Source: Agriotes lineatus (taxonomy: Eukaryota; Arthropoda; Insecta; Coleoptera; Elateridae). Taken from it: a stretch of DNA of 64,000 nucleotides. The notes below the pieces were generated by a model. It was not told the DNA's origin. It saw nothing but the letters and a program-made list of their open reading frames with translations, and did no database searches. Shown piece by piece: positions 1 through 11,874 of this stretch. A program made the translations under genes and the position numbers. Positions within the stretch are counted from its first letter, which is position 1, and the number at the start of each line of letters is the position of its first letter. Location: the NCBI GenBank assembly GCA_940337035.1, contig CALNHX010000274.1, positions 186,001 through 250,000 of the forward strand, read 5' to 3'.

Positions 1-799
1 CCTATGCAATTCCGTATATGTGTTTTAAATCTCAGAGCGTGATCGAGAACAACTCCGAGACTGGTTGCCTCGTCCTTCAAGAGCAGTAGGGTGTCATTTA
101 AATATAGTTTTACATTGTCAAACACAAGAGCCCTATCATTCTTCCCACCAAACAGCATAACATTAGTTTTAGTTGGATTCAACGATAAGGAATGTAGTTT
201 AGATTGATCTGCAAGGTTTTGTAGATCTTCATTTATTTTACTAATGGCGGAATCTACACTTCTGGTGGGAAGGACAAGTAGACCTGCGTATCATCGGCAT
301 ATAAATGATACTGACAATGTTGAAGAGCATTTTCCATTAAGTGACATGTATATATAGTAAATAAAATTGGCCCTAATATGGACCCTGTGGTACACCAGTC
401 GAAACCAATGCGGGTTCAGATAGAATCCCATCAAGGCAAACTCTCTGCATTCTTGCGATAAGTATGCGTTAAAGATATTTATGGCTGATAACTCAAACCC
501 AATATAGTGTAAAATCGATTTTAGTATATCATGATCAAGCGTGTCAAATGCTTTGCTGAAATCCAACAGTATCAACACAGTTAGTCTACCCCGATCGATT
601 GCACCTATTATATCGTCGATTATGTTGATTAAAGCTGTGGAACAACTGTATCCTGGTCCAAAGCCAGATTGGCACTCAGGTAGTATCCTGTACCTTTCAA
701 TGTGTTGACGCAACTGAAGTGCCATTGCTTTTTCTATAATTTTGGACATTACAGGCAAAATACTAATTGGTCTTAAATCCTTGTATTCAGTTGGTTGTT
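1..799 (-). pseudogene. Non-LTR (LINE) retrotransposon reverse transcriptase fragment, frameshifted and 5'-truncated
   Basis: Reading the minus strand leftward from 799, the conserved reverse transcriptase blocks appear in order: DLRPISILP with SKIIEKAM (about 779-723), QSGF-PGYSCSTAL (about 671-630), LDFSKAFD at about 566-543 (motif A, first catalytic Asp), GVPQG at 382-396 and YADD at 290-301 (motif C, catalytic Asp pair), then a thumb-like stretch with LNPTKT. They are not in one frame. The first open frame leaves the family sequence near 450, GVPQG lies in a second frame, the SILGP to YADD part in a third, and another shift is needed near 265 to continue to base 1. The element is therefore dead. 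The endonuclease domain and the N-terminal RT part are absent because satellite begins at 800; the 3' part lies left of the window. Such enzymes copy element RNA at a nicked target. Motif style suggests the Jockey/CR1/L2 assemblage, but the clade is not resolved. The ATG at 806 of the first open frame is supplied by a satellite monomer and is not a real start. Confidence 0.93.
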
Positions 800-806
800 G
801 GGACAT
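796..806. other. Junction between LINE fragment and 9-bp satellite
   Basis: LINE-derived sequence runs up to about 799 and the first full monomer, GGGACATTT, starts at 800, followed at once by AGGACGCCT and GGGACATTA. There is no poly-A, terminal repeat or transitional sequence on this side, as expected for the 5'-truncated end of a LINE. A one- to three-base ambiguity (TTG/GGG) remains in the breakpoint. Either a truncated LINE inserted into an existing array, or the array expanded or rearranged into an old LINE; the sequence here does not decide. Confidence 0.85.
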
Positions 807-3800
807 TTAGGACGCCTGGGACATTAGGGACTTATGGGACATATGCGACATCTGCGACGTCTGGGACATTAAGGACATATAGAACATATGGGACATCTGG
901 GACGTCTGAGACGTCTGGGACGTTAAGGACATATGGGACATCTAGGACGTCTGGAACGTCTGGGACGTTAAGGACTTATGGGACATTTAGGACGCCTGGG
1001 ACATTAGGGACATATGGGACATATGGGACATCTGGGACGCCTGGGACATTAGGGACATATATGACATATGGGACATCTGGGACGTCTGGGACGTCTGGGA
1101 CGTTAGGGACATATAGGACATCTAAGACGTCTGGGACGTTAAAGACTTATGGGACATCTAGGACGTCAGGGACGTCTGGGACGTTAAGGACATGTGGGAC
1201 ATCTAGGACGTCTGGGACGTCTGGGACGTAAGGACATATGGGACATTTAGGACGCCTGGGACATTAGGGACATATGGGACATCTGGGACGCCTGGGACAT
1301 TAGGGACATATATGACATATGGGACATCTGGGACGTCTGGGACGTCTGGGACGTCTGGGACGTTAGGTACGTATAGGACATCTAAGACGTCTGGGACGTT
1401 AAAGACATATGGGACATCTAGGACGTCAGGGACGTCTGGGACGTTAAGGCCATATGGGACATCTAGAACGTCTGGGACGTCTGGGACGTTAAGGACATAT
1501 GGGACATTTAGGACGCCTGGGACATTAGGGACATATGGGACAAATGGGACATCTGGGACGCCTGGGACATTAAGGACATATGGGACATATGGTACATCTG
1601 GGACGTCTGGGATGTTAGGGACATATGGAACATCTGGGACGTCTGAGACGTTAAGGACATATGGGACATGTAGGTCGTCTGGGACGTCTGGGACGTTAGG
1701 GACATACGGGACAGTTGGGACGTCTGGGACGTTAGGAACATATGGGACATTTAGAACATCTGGGACGTTAGGGACATATAGAACATCTAGGACGCCTGGG
1801 ACATTAGGGACATATGGGACATATGGGACATCTGGGACGTCTGGGACGTTAGGGAAATATGGGACATTTGGGACGTCTGGGACGTTAAGGACATATGGGA
1901 CATCTAGAACGTCTGGTACGTCTGGAAAGTTAAGGACATATGAGACATTTAGGACGCCTGGGTCATTAGGGACATATGGAACATATGGGGACATCTGGGA
2001 CGCCTGGTACATTAGGGACATATAGGACATATGGGACATCTGGGACGTCTGGGACGTCTGGGACGTTAGGGACATACGGACAGCTGGGACGTCTGGGACG
2101 TTAGGGGACATATGGGACATTTAGGACGTCTTGGACGTTAGGGACATATGAAACATCTAGGACGCCTGGGACATTAGGGACATATAGGACATATGGGACA
2201 TCTGGGACGTCTGGGCGTTAGGGTCATATGAGACATCTGGGACGTCTGGACGTTAAGGACATATGGGATATCTAAACGTCTGGGACGTTAAAAACATATG
2301 GGACATTTAGGACGCCTGGGACATTAGGGACATATGGGACATATGGGACATCTGGGAAGTCTGGGACGTTAGGGACATATGGGACATCTGGGACGTCTGG
2401 GACGTTAAGGACATATGGGACATCTAGAACTTCTGGTACGTCTGAAAGTTAAGGACATATGGGACATTTAGGACGCCTGGGTCATTAGGGACGTATGGAA
2501 CATATGGGACATCTGGGACGCCTGGTACATTAGGGACATATGGGACATATGGGACATCTGGGACGTCTAGGACGTTAGGGACATACGGGACAGCTAGGAC
2601 GTCTGGGACGTTAGGGACATATGGGACATTTAGGACGTCTTGGACGTTAGGGACATATGAAACATCTAGGACGCCTGGGACATTAGGACATATAGGACAT
2701 ATGGGACATCTGGGACGTCTGGGGCGTTAGGGTCATATGAGACATCTGGGACGTCTGGGACGTTAAGGACATATGGGACATCTAAGACGTCTGGGACGTC
2801 TGGGACGTTAAAAACATATGGGACATTTAGGACGCCTGGGACATTAGGGACATATGGGACATATGGGACATCTGGGAAGTCTTAGACGTTAGGGACATAT
2901 GGGACATCTGGGACGTCTGGGACGTTAAGGACATATGGGACATCTAGGACGTCTGGGACGTCTGGGACGTTAGGGACATACGGGACAGTTGGGTAGTCTG
3001 GGACGTTAGGAACATATGGGACATTTAGAACATCTGGGACGTTAGAGACATATAGAACATCTAGGACGACTGGGACATTAGGGACATATGGGACATATGG
3101 GACATCTGGGACGTCTGGGACGTTAGGGAAATATGGGACATTTGGACGTCTGGGACGTTAAGGACATATGGACATCTAGAACGTCTGGTACGTCTGGAAA
3201 GTTAAGGACATATGAGACATTTAGGACGCCTGGGTCATTAGGGACATATGGAACATATGGGACATCTGGGACGCCTGGTACATTAGGACATATGGGACAT
3301 ATGGGACATCTGGGACGTCTGGGACGTCTGGGACGTTAGGGACATACGGGACAGCTGGGACGTCTGGACGTTAGGGACATATGGACATTTAGGACGTCTT
3401 GGACGTTAGGGACATATGAAACACCTAGGACGAATGGGACATTAGGGACATATAGGACATATGGGACATCTGGGACGTCTGGGCGTTAGGGTCATATGAG
3501 ACATCTGGACGTCTGGGACGTTAAGGACATATGGGATATCTAAAACGTCTGGGACGTCTGGGACGTTAAAAACATATGGGACATTTAGGACGCCTGGGAC
3601 ATTAGGGACATATGGGACATATGGGACATCTGGGAAGTCTGGGACGTTAGGGACATATGGGACATCTGGGACGTCTGGGACGTTAAGGACATATGGGACA
3701 TCTAGAACGTCTGGTACGTCTGGAAAGTTAAGGACATATGGGACATTTAGGACGCCTGGGTCATTAGGGACGTATGGAACATATGGGACATCTGGGACGC

Positions 3801-6673
3801 CTGGTACATTAGGGACATATGGGACATATGGGACATCTGGGACGTCTGGGACGTCTGGGACGTTAGGGACATACGGGACAGCTGGGACGTCTGGGACGTT
3901 AGGACATATGGGACATTTAGGACGTCTTGGACGTTAGGGACATATGAAACATCTAGGACGCCTGGGACATTAGGGACATATAGGACATATGGGACATCTG
4001 GGACGTCTGGGGCGTTAGGGTCATATGAGACATCTGGGACGTCTGGGACGTAAAGGACATATGGGACATCTAAGACGTCTGGGACGTCTGGGACGTTAAA
4101 AACATATGGGACATTTAGGACGCCTGGGACATTAGGGACATATGGGACATATGGGACATCTGGGAAGTCTGGGACGTTAGGGACATATGGGACATCTGGG
4201 ACGTCTGGGACGTTAAGGACATATGGGACATCTAGGACGTCTGGGACGTCTGGGACCTTAAGGACATATGAGACATCTGGGACGTCTGGGACGTTAAGGA
4301 CATATGGGACATCTAGGACGTCTGGGACGTCTGGGCCGCTAGGGACATATAGGACATCTAGGACGTCTGGGACGTTAGGGACATATGGGACATCTAGGAC
4401 GTCTAGGACGTCTGGGACGTTAGGAACATACGGGACAGCTGGGACGTCTGGGACGTTTGGGACATATGGGACATTTAGGACGTCTGGGACGTTAGGGACA
4501 TATGGAACATCTAAGACGCCTGGGACATTAGGGACATATGGGACATTTAGGACGTCTGGGACGTTAAGGACATATGGGACATCTAGAACGTCTGGGACGT
4601 CTAGGACGTTAAGGACATATGGGACATTTGGGACGCCTGGGACATTAGGGATATATGTGACATATTGGACATCTGGGACGCCTGGGACATTAGGGACATA
4701 TGGACATATGGGACATCTGGGACGTCTGGGACGTTAAGGACATATGGGACATTTAGGACGCCTGGGACATTAGGGACATATGGGATATCTGGGACGTCTG
4801 GGACGTTAAGGACATATGGGACATCTAGGAAGTCTGGGACGTTAAGGACATATGGGACATCTAGGACGTCTGGGACGTCTGGGACGTTAGGGACATACGG
4901 GACAGCTGAACGTCTGGGACGTTAGGGACATATGGGACATTTAGGACGTCTGGGACGCTAGGGACATATGGAACATCTAGGACGCCTTGGACATTAGGGG
5001 ACATATGGGACATATGGACATCTGGGACGTCTGGGACGTTAGGGACATATGGACATATGGGACATCTGGGAAGTCTGGGACGTTAGGGACATATGGGACA
5101 TCTGGGGACGTCTGGGACGTTAAGGACATATGGGACATCTAGGACGTCTGGGACGTCTGGGACCTTAAGGACATATGAGACATCTGGGACGTCTGGGACG
5201 TTAAGGACATATGGGACATCTAGGACGTCTGGGACGTCTGGGCGCTAGGGACATATAGGACATCTAGGACGTCTGGGACGTTAGGGACATATGGGACATC
5301 TAGACGTCTAGGACGTCTGGGACGTTAGGAACATATGGACATCTGGGACGCCTGGGACATTAGGGACATATGGGACATATGGGACATCTGGGACGTTAGG
5401 GACATATGGGACATCTGGGACGTCTGGGACGTTAAAGACATATGGGACATCTAGGACGTCTGGGACGTCTGGGACCTTAAGGACATATGAGACATCTGGG
5501 ACGTCTGGGACGTTAAGGACATATGGGACATCTAGGACGTCTGGGACGTCTGGGCGCTAGGGACATATAGGACATCTAGGACGTCTGGGACGTTAGGGAC
5601 ATATGGGACATCTAGGACGTCTAGGACGTCTGGGACGTTAGGAACATACGGGACAGCTAGGACGTCTGGGACGTTTGGACATATGGGACATTTAGGACGT
5701 CTGGGACGTTAGGGACATATGGAACATCTAAGACGCTGGGACATTAGGGGACATATGGGACATTTAGACGTCTGGGACGTTAAGGACATATGGGACATCT
5801 AGGACGTCTGGGACGTCTAGGACGTTAAGGACATATGGGACATTTGGGACGCCTGGGACATTAGGGATATATGTGACATATTGGACATCTGGGACGCCTG
5901 GGACATTAGGGACATATGGGACATATGGGACATCTGGGACGTCTGGGACGTTAAGGACATATGGGACATTTAGGACGCATGGGACATTAGGGACATATGG
6001 GATATCTGGGACGTCTGGGACGTTAAGGACATATGGGACATCTAGGAAGTCTGGGACGTTAAGGACATATGGACATCTAGGACGTCTGGGACGTCTGGGA
6101 CGTTAGGGACATACGGGACAGCTGAACGTCTGGGACGTTAGGGACATATGGGACATTTAGGACGTCTGGGACGCTAGGGACATATGGAACATCTAGGACG
6201 CCTTGGACATTAGGGACATATGGGACATATGGGACGTCTAGGACGTCTGGGACGTTATGGACATATGGGACATCTAGGACGTCTGGGACATCTGGGACGT
6301 TAAGGACATACGGGACAGCTGGGACGTCTGGGACATCTGGGACGTTAAGGACATACGGGACAGCTTTGACGTCTGGGACGTTAGGGACATATGGGACATT
6401 TAGGACGTCTGAGAGGTTAGGGACAAATGGAACATCTAGGACGCCTGGAACATTAGGGACATATAGGACAGATGGGGCATCTGGGACGTCTGGGACGTTA
6501 GGGTCATATGAGACATCTGGGACGTCTGAGACGTTAAGGACATATGGGACATTCTAGGACGTCTGGGACGTCTGGGGACGTTAAAGACATATCAAACATT
6601 TAGGACGCCTGGGACATTAGGGACATATGGGACATATGGGATATCTGGGACGTCTGGGACGTTAGGGACATAT
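800..6673 (+). repeat. Left part of the 9-bp array, phase broken by many 1-bp losses
   Basis: The same monomers and phrases as the rest of the array, but the 9-bp phase slips repeatedly, especially between about 2.1 and 6.6 kb. Examples are GGGCGTTA at 2213-2220 and 3481 where paralogous copies at 2721 and 4009 read GGGGCGTTA, single-G losses giving CTGGACGTTA (about 2249 and 3367), and CAGCTGAACG (about 4910 and 6121). A phrase containing AGAACGTCTGGTACGTCTGR and an AAGTTA monomer recurs near 1906, 2425, 3178 and 3709 (and again near 10210). This shows local higher-order repeats of about 0.52-0.75 kb. The marker GGGATATATGTGACATA occurs near 4647 and 5867. Confidence 0.85.
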
Positions 6674-9600
6674 GTGACATCTGGGACGTCTGGGACGTTA
6701 AGGACATATGGGACATCTAGGACGTCTCGGACGTCTGGGACCTTAAGGACATATGAGACATCTAGGACGCCTGAGACGTTAGGGACATATGGGACATCTG
6801 GGACGTTTAGGACGTATGGGACAACTAGGACGTCTAGGACGTCTGGGACGTTAGAGACATATAGGACATCTGGGACGTCTGGGACGTTAAGGACATATGG
6901 GACAACTAGGACGTCTAAGACGTCTGGGACGTTAGAGACATATAGGACATCTGGGACGTCTGGGACGTCTGGGACCTTAAGGACATATGAGACATCTCGG
7001 ACGCCTGAGACGTTCGGGACATATGGGACATCTAGGACGTTAAGGACATATGGGACAACTAGGACGTCTAGGACGTCTGGGACGTTAGAGACGTATAGGA
7101 CGTCTGGGACGTCTGGGACGCTAACGACATATAGGACATTTAGGACGTCTGGGACGTTAGGGACATATTGGACATCTAGGACGTCTAGGACGTCTAGGAC
7201 GTCTGGGACGTTAGGAACATACGGGACAGCTGGGACGTCTGGGACGTTAGGGACATATGGGACATTTAGGACGTCTGGGACGTTAGGGACATATGGAACA
7301 TCTAAGACGCCTGGGACATTAGGGACATATAGGACATCTGCGACGTCTGGGACGTTAGGGACATATGGGACATCTGGGACGTCTAGGACGTTAAAGACGT
7401 ATGGGACATCTAGGACGTCTGGGACGTCTTGGACGTTGAGGACATATGGGACATTTGGGACGCCTGGGACATTAGGGATATATGTGACATATGGGACATC
7501 TGGGACGCCTGGGACATTAGGGACATATGGGACATATGGGACATCTGGGACGTCTGGGACGTTAAGGACATATGGGACATTTAGGACGCCTGGGACATTA
7601 GGGACATATAGGACATATGGGACATCTGGGACGTCTGGGACGTTAGGGTCATATGAGACATCTGGGACGTCTGGGACGTTAAGAACATATGGGACATCTA
7701 GGACGTCTGGGACGTCTGGGACGTTAAAAACATATGGGACATTTAGGACGCCTGGGACATTAGGGACATATGGGGCATATGGGACATCTGGGACGTCTGG
7801 GACGTTAGGGACATCTGGGACGTCTGGGACGTTAGGGTCATATGAGACATCTGGGACGTCTGGGACGTTAAGAACATATGGGACATCTAGGACGTCTGTT
7901 ACGTCTGGGACGTTAAAAACATATGGGACATTTAGGACGCCTGGGACATTAGGGACATATGGGGCATATGGGACATCTGGGACGTCTGGGACGTTAGGGA
8001 CATATGGGACATCTGGGACGTCTGGGACGTTAAGGACATATGGGACATCTAGGACGTCTGAGACATCTGGGACCTTAAGGACATATGAGACATCTAGGAC
8101 GCCTGAGACGTTAGGGACATATGGGCCATCTGAGACGTCTGGGACGTTAAGGACATATGGGACAACTAGGACGTCTAGGACGTCTGAGACTTTAGAGACA
8201 TATAGGACATCTGGGACGTCTGGGACGTTAAGGACATATGGGTCATCTAGGACGTCTGGGACGTCTGGGACGCTAGGGACATATAGGACATCTAGGACGT
8301 CTGGGACGTTAGGGACATATGGGACATCTAGGATGTCTAGGACGTCTCGGACGTTAAGGACATATGGGACAACTAGGACGTCTAGGACGTCTGAGACTTT
8401 AGAGACATATAGGACATCTGGGACGTCTGGGACGTTAAGGACATATGGGTCATCTAGGACGTCTGGGACGTCTGGGACGCTAGGGACATATAGGACATCT
8501 GGGACGTCTGGGACGTTAGGGACATATGGGACATCTGGGACGTCTAGGACGTTAAAGACGTATGGGACATTTAGGACGTCTGGGACATCTTGGACGTTAA
8601 GGACATATGGGACATTTGGGACGCCTGGGACATTAGGGATATATGTGACATATGGGACATCTGGGACGCCTGGGACATTAGGGACATATGGGACATATGG
8701 GACATCTGGGACGTCTGGGACGTTAAGGACACATGGGACATTTAGGACGCCTGGGACATTAGGGACATATAGGACATATGGGACATCTGGGACGTCTGGG
8801 ACGTTAGGGTCATATGAGACATCTGGGACGTCTGGGACGTTAAGAACATATGGGACATCTAGGACGTCTGGGACGTCTGGGACGTTAAAAACATATGGGA
8901 CATTTAGGACGCCTGGGACATTAGGGACATATGGGGCATATGGGACATCTGGGACGTCTGGGACGTTAGGGACATATGGGACATCTGGGACGTCTGGGAC
9001 GTTAAGGACATATGGGACATCTAGGACGTCTGGGACATCTGGAACCTTAAGGACATATGAGACATCTAGGACGCCTGAGACGTTAGGGACATATGGGCCA
9101 TCTGGGACGTCTGGGACGTTAAGGACATATGGGACAACTAGGACGTCTAGGACGTCTGAGACGCTAGGGACATATAGGACATCTAGGACGTCTGGGACGT
9201 TAGGGACATATGGGACATCTAGGATGTCTAGGACGTCTGGGACGTTAGGAACATACGGGACAGCTGGGACGTCTGGGACGTTAAGGACATATGGGACATT
9301 TAGGACGTCTGGGACGTTAGGGACATATGGAACATCTAAGACGCCTGGGACATTAGAGACATATGGGACATCTGGGACGTCTAGGACGTTAAGGACATAT
9401 GGGACATCTAGGACGACTGGGACGTCTAGGACCTTAAGGACATATGGGACATTTGGGACGCCTGGGACATTAGGGATATATGTGATATATGGGACATCTG
9501 GGACGCCTGGGACATTAGGGACATATGGGACATATGGGACGTCTGGGACGTCTGGGACGTTAATGACATATGGGACATTTAGGACGCCTAGGACATTAGG

Positions 9601-10453
9601 GACATATGGGATATCTGGGACGTCTGGGACGTTAAGGACATATGAGACATCTAGGAAGTCTAGGACGTTAAGGACATATTGGACATCTAGGACGTCTGGG
9701 ACGTCTGGGACGTTAGGGACATACGGGACATCTAGGACGTCTGGGACGTCTGGGACGTTAAGGACATATGGGACATTTAGGACGCCTGGGACATTAGGGA
9801 CATATGGGACAAATGGGACATCTGGGACGCCTGGGACATTAGGGACATATGTGACATCTGTGACGTCTGGGACGTTAAGGACATATGGGACATCTAGGAC
9901 GTCTGGGACGTCTGGGACGTTAAGGACATATGGGACATTTAGGACGACTGGGACATTAGGGACATATGGGACAAATGGGACATCTGGGACGCCTGGGACG
10001 TTAGGGACATATGGGACATCTGGGACGTCTGGGACGTTAGGAACATATGGGACATTTAGAACGTCTGGGAGATTAGGGACATATAGAACATCTAGGACGC
10101 CTGGGACATTAGGGACATATGGGACATATGGGACATCTGGGACGTCTGGGACGTTAGGGAAATATGGGACATTTGGGACGTCTGGGACGTTAAGGACATA
10201 TGGGACATCTAGAACGTCTGGTACGTCTGGAAAGTTAAGGACATATGGGACATTTAGGACGCCTGGGTCATTAGGGACATATGGAACATATGGGACATCT
10301 GGGACGCCTGGGACATTAGGTACATATGGGACATATGGGACATCTGGGACGTCTGGGACGTCTGGAACGTTAGGGACATATAGGACATCTAGGACGTCTG
10401 GGACGTTAGAGACATATGGGACATCTAGGACGTCTGGGACGTTAGGGACATAA
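6674..10453 (+). repeat. Phase-perfect segment of the 9-bp array (1259 open codons)
   Basis: For 3.78 kb no net frame-breaking indel occurs, so one plus frame stays open from an ATG at 6674 to a TAA at 10451-10453. That TAA arises from a base change inside what is normally a GGGACATAC monomer. The product would be an unbroken GTS/GTL/RTY/RTS/RTP reiteration with no other domain, signal peptide or composition change. Every frame-compatible feature is explained by monomer length, so I do not call a CDS. Higher-order repeats are visible: the GGGATATATGTGA marker recurs near 7467, 8636 and 9474 (spacings about 1169 and 838 bp), each time after a phrase with an ACATTTGGGACGCCT core. Confidence 0.85.
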
Positions 10454-11136
10454 AGGACAGCTGGGACGTCTGGGACGTTAGAGACATATGGGACATTTAG
10501 GACGTCTTGGACGTTAGGGACATATGAAACATCTAGGACGCCTGGGACATTAGGGACATATAAGACATATAGGACATCTGGGACGTCTGGGACGTTAGGG
10601 TCATATGAGACATCTGGGACGTCTGGGACGTTAAGGACATATGGGACATCTAGGACGTCTGGGACGTCTGGGACGTTAAAAACATATGGGACATTTAGGA
10701 CGCCTGGGACATTAGGGACATATGGGACATATGGGACATCTGGGACGTCTGGGACGTTAGGGACATATGGGACATCTGGGACGTCTGGGACGTTAAGGAC
10801 ATATGGGACATCTAGGACGTCTGGGACGTCTGGGACCTTGAGGACATGTGAGACATCTGGGACGTCTGGGACGTTAAGGACATATGGGACATCTAGGACG
10901 TCTGGGACTTTAGAGACATATAGGACATCTGGGACGTCTGGGACGTTAAGGACATATGGGACATCTAGGACGTCTGAGACGTCTGGGCCGTTAGGGACAT
11001 ATAGGACATCTAGGACGTCTGGGACGTTAGGGACATATGAGACATCTAGGACGTCTAGGACGTCTGGACGTTAGGAACATACGGGACAGCTGGGACGTCT
11101 GGGACGTTAGGGACATATGGGACATTTAGGACGTCT
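10454..11136 (+). repeat. 9-bp array segment between the phase-perfect block and the 387-bp repeats
   Basis: Ordinary 9-bp monomers and phrases with the ATAC-AGCT marker near 11081. A single-G loss near 11065 (CTGGACGTTA) breaks the phase. No unique sequence is seen. Confidence 0.85.
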
Positions 11137-11523
11137 GGCACCTCTGGGACGTTGGGGACATATGGGACATCTGGGACGTCTGGGACGTTAACGACATATG
11201 GGACATTTGGGACGTCTGGGACGTTGGGGACATATCGGGCATTTAGGACGCCTGGGACATTAGGGACATATTGGACATATGGGACATCTGGGACACCTGG
11301 GACATTAGGGTGATATAAGACATTTGGGACATCTGGGACGTCTGGAACGTTAGGGACATATGGGACATCTGGGACGTTTGGGACGTTAAGGACATATGGG
11401 ACATCTAGGACGTCTGGGACGTTAAGGACATATGGGACATCTGGGACGTCTGGGACGTTAGGGACATATGGGACATCTGGGACGTCTGAGACGTTAGGTA
11501 CATATGGGACATTTAGGACGTCT
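11137..11523 (+). repeat. Higher-order repeat copy 1 of the 9-bp array (387 bp)
   Basis: Runs from the GGCACCTCT monomer at 11137 to the base before the same monomer type (GGCACGTCT) at 11524, a period of 387 bp or 43 monomers. Internal landmarks are TTAACGACATATGGG, CATATCGGGCATTTAGG and the variant GTGATATAAGACATTT (TGATATAAG at 11311). The last two are not seen elsewhere in the 9-bp array. Confidence 0.9.
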
Positions 11524-11874
11524 GGCACGTCTGGGACGTTGGGGACATATGGGACATCTGGGACGTCTGGGACGTTAACGACATATGGGACATTTGGGAC
11601 GTCTGGGACGTTGGGGACATATCGGGCATTTAGGACGCCTCGGACATTAGGGACATATTGGACATATGGGACATCTGGGACACCTGGGACATTAGGGTGA
11701 TATAAGACATTTGGGACATCTGGGACGTCTGGAACGTTAGGGACATATGGGACATCTGGGACGTTTGGGACGTTAAGGACATATGGGACATCTAGGACGT
11801 CTGGGACGTTAAGGACATATGGAATATCTAGGACGCCTGGGACATTAGGAACATATGGGACATATGGGACATCT
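11524..11874 (+). repeat. Higher-order repeat copy 2 of the 9-bp array (351 bp)
   Basis: Same landmarks as copy 1, with TGATATAAG at 11698, exactly 387 bp after its counterpart. The copy is 351 bp (39 monomers), 36 bp or four monomers shorter, and its right part is a different phrase with a GGAATATCT monomer near 11821. The length difference is a whole number of monomers. Confidence 0.9.

Noticed and set aside
291..806. Intact 171-aa reverse transcriptase gene
   Set aside because: The ATG comes from the satellite, the N-terminal and endonuclease parts are missing, and the frame leaves the RT family sequence before the catalytic YADD motif.
6674..10453. Thr/Gly/Ser-rich 1259-aa protein gene
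   Set aside because: Explained by 9-bp monomers being three codons long without in-frame stops. The start ATG is part of an ordinary repeat variant and the stop is a single base change.
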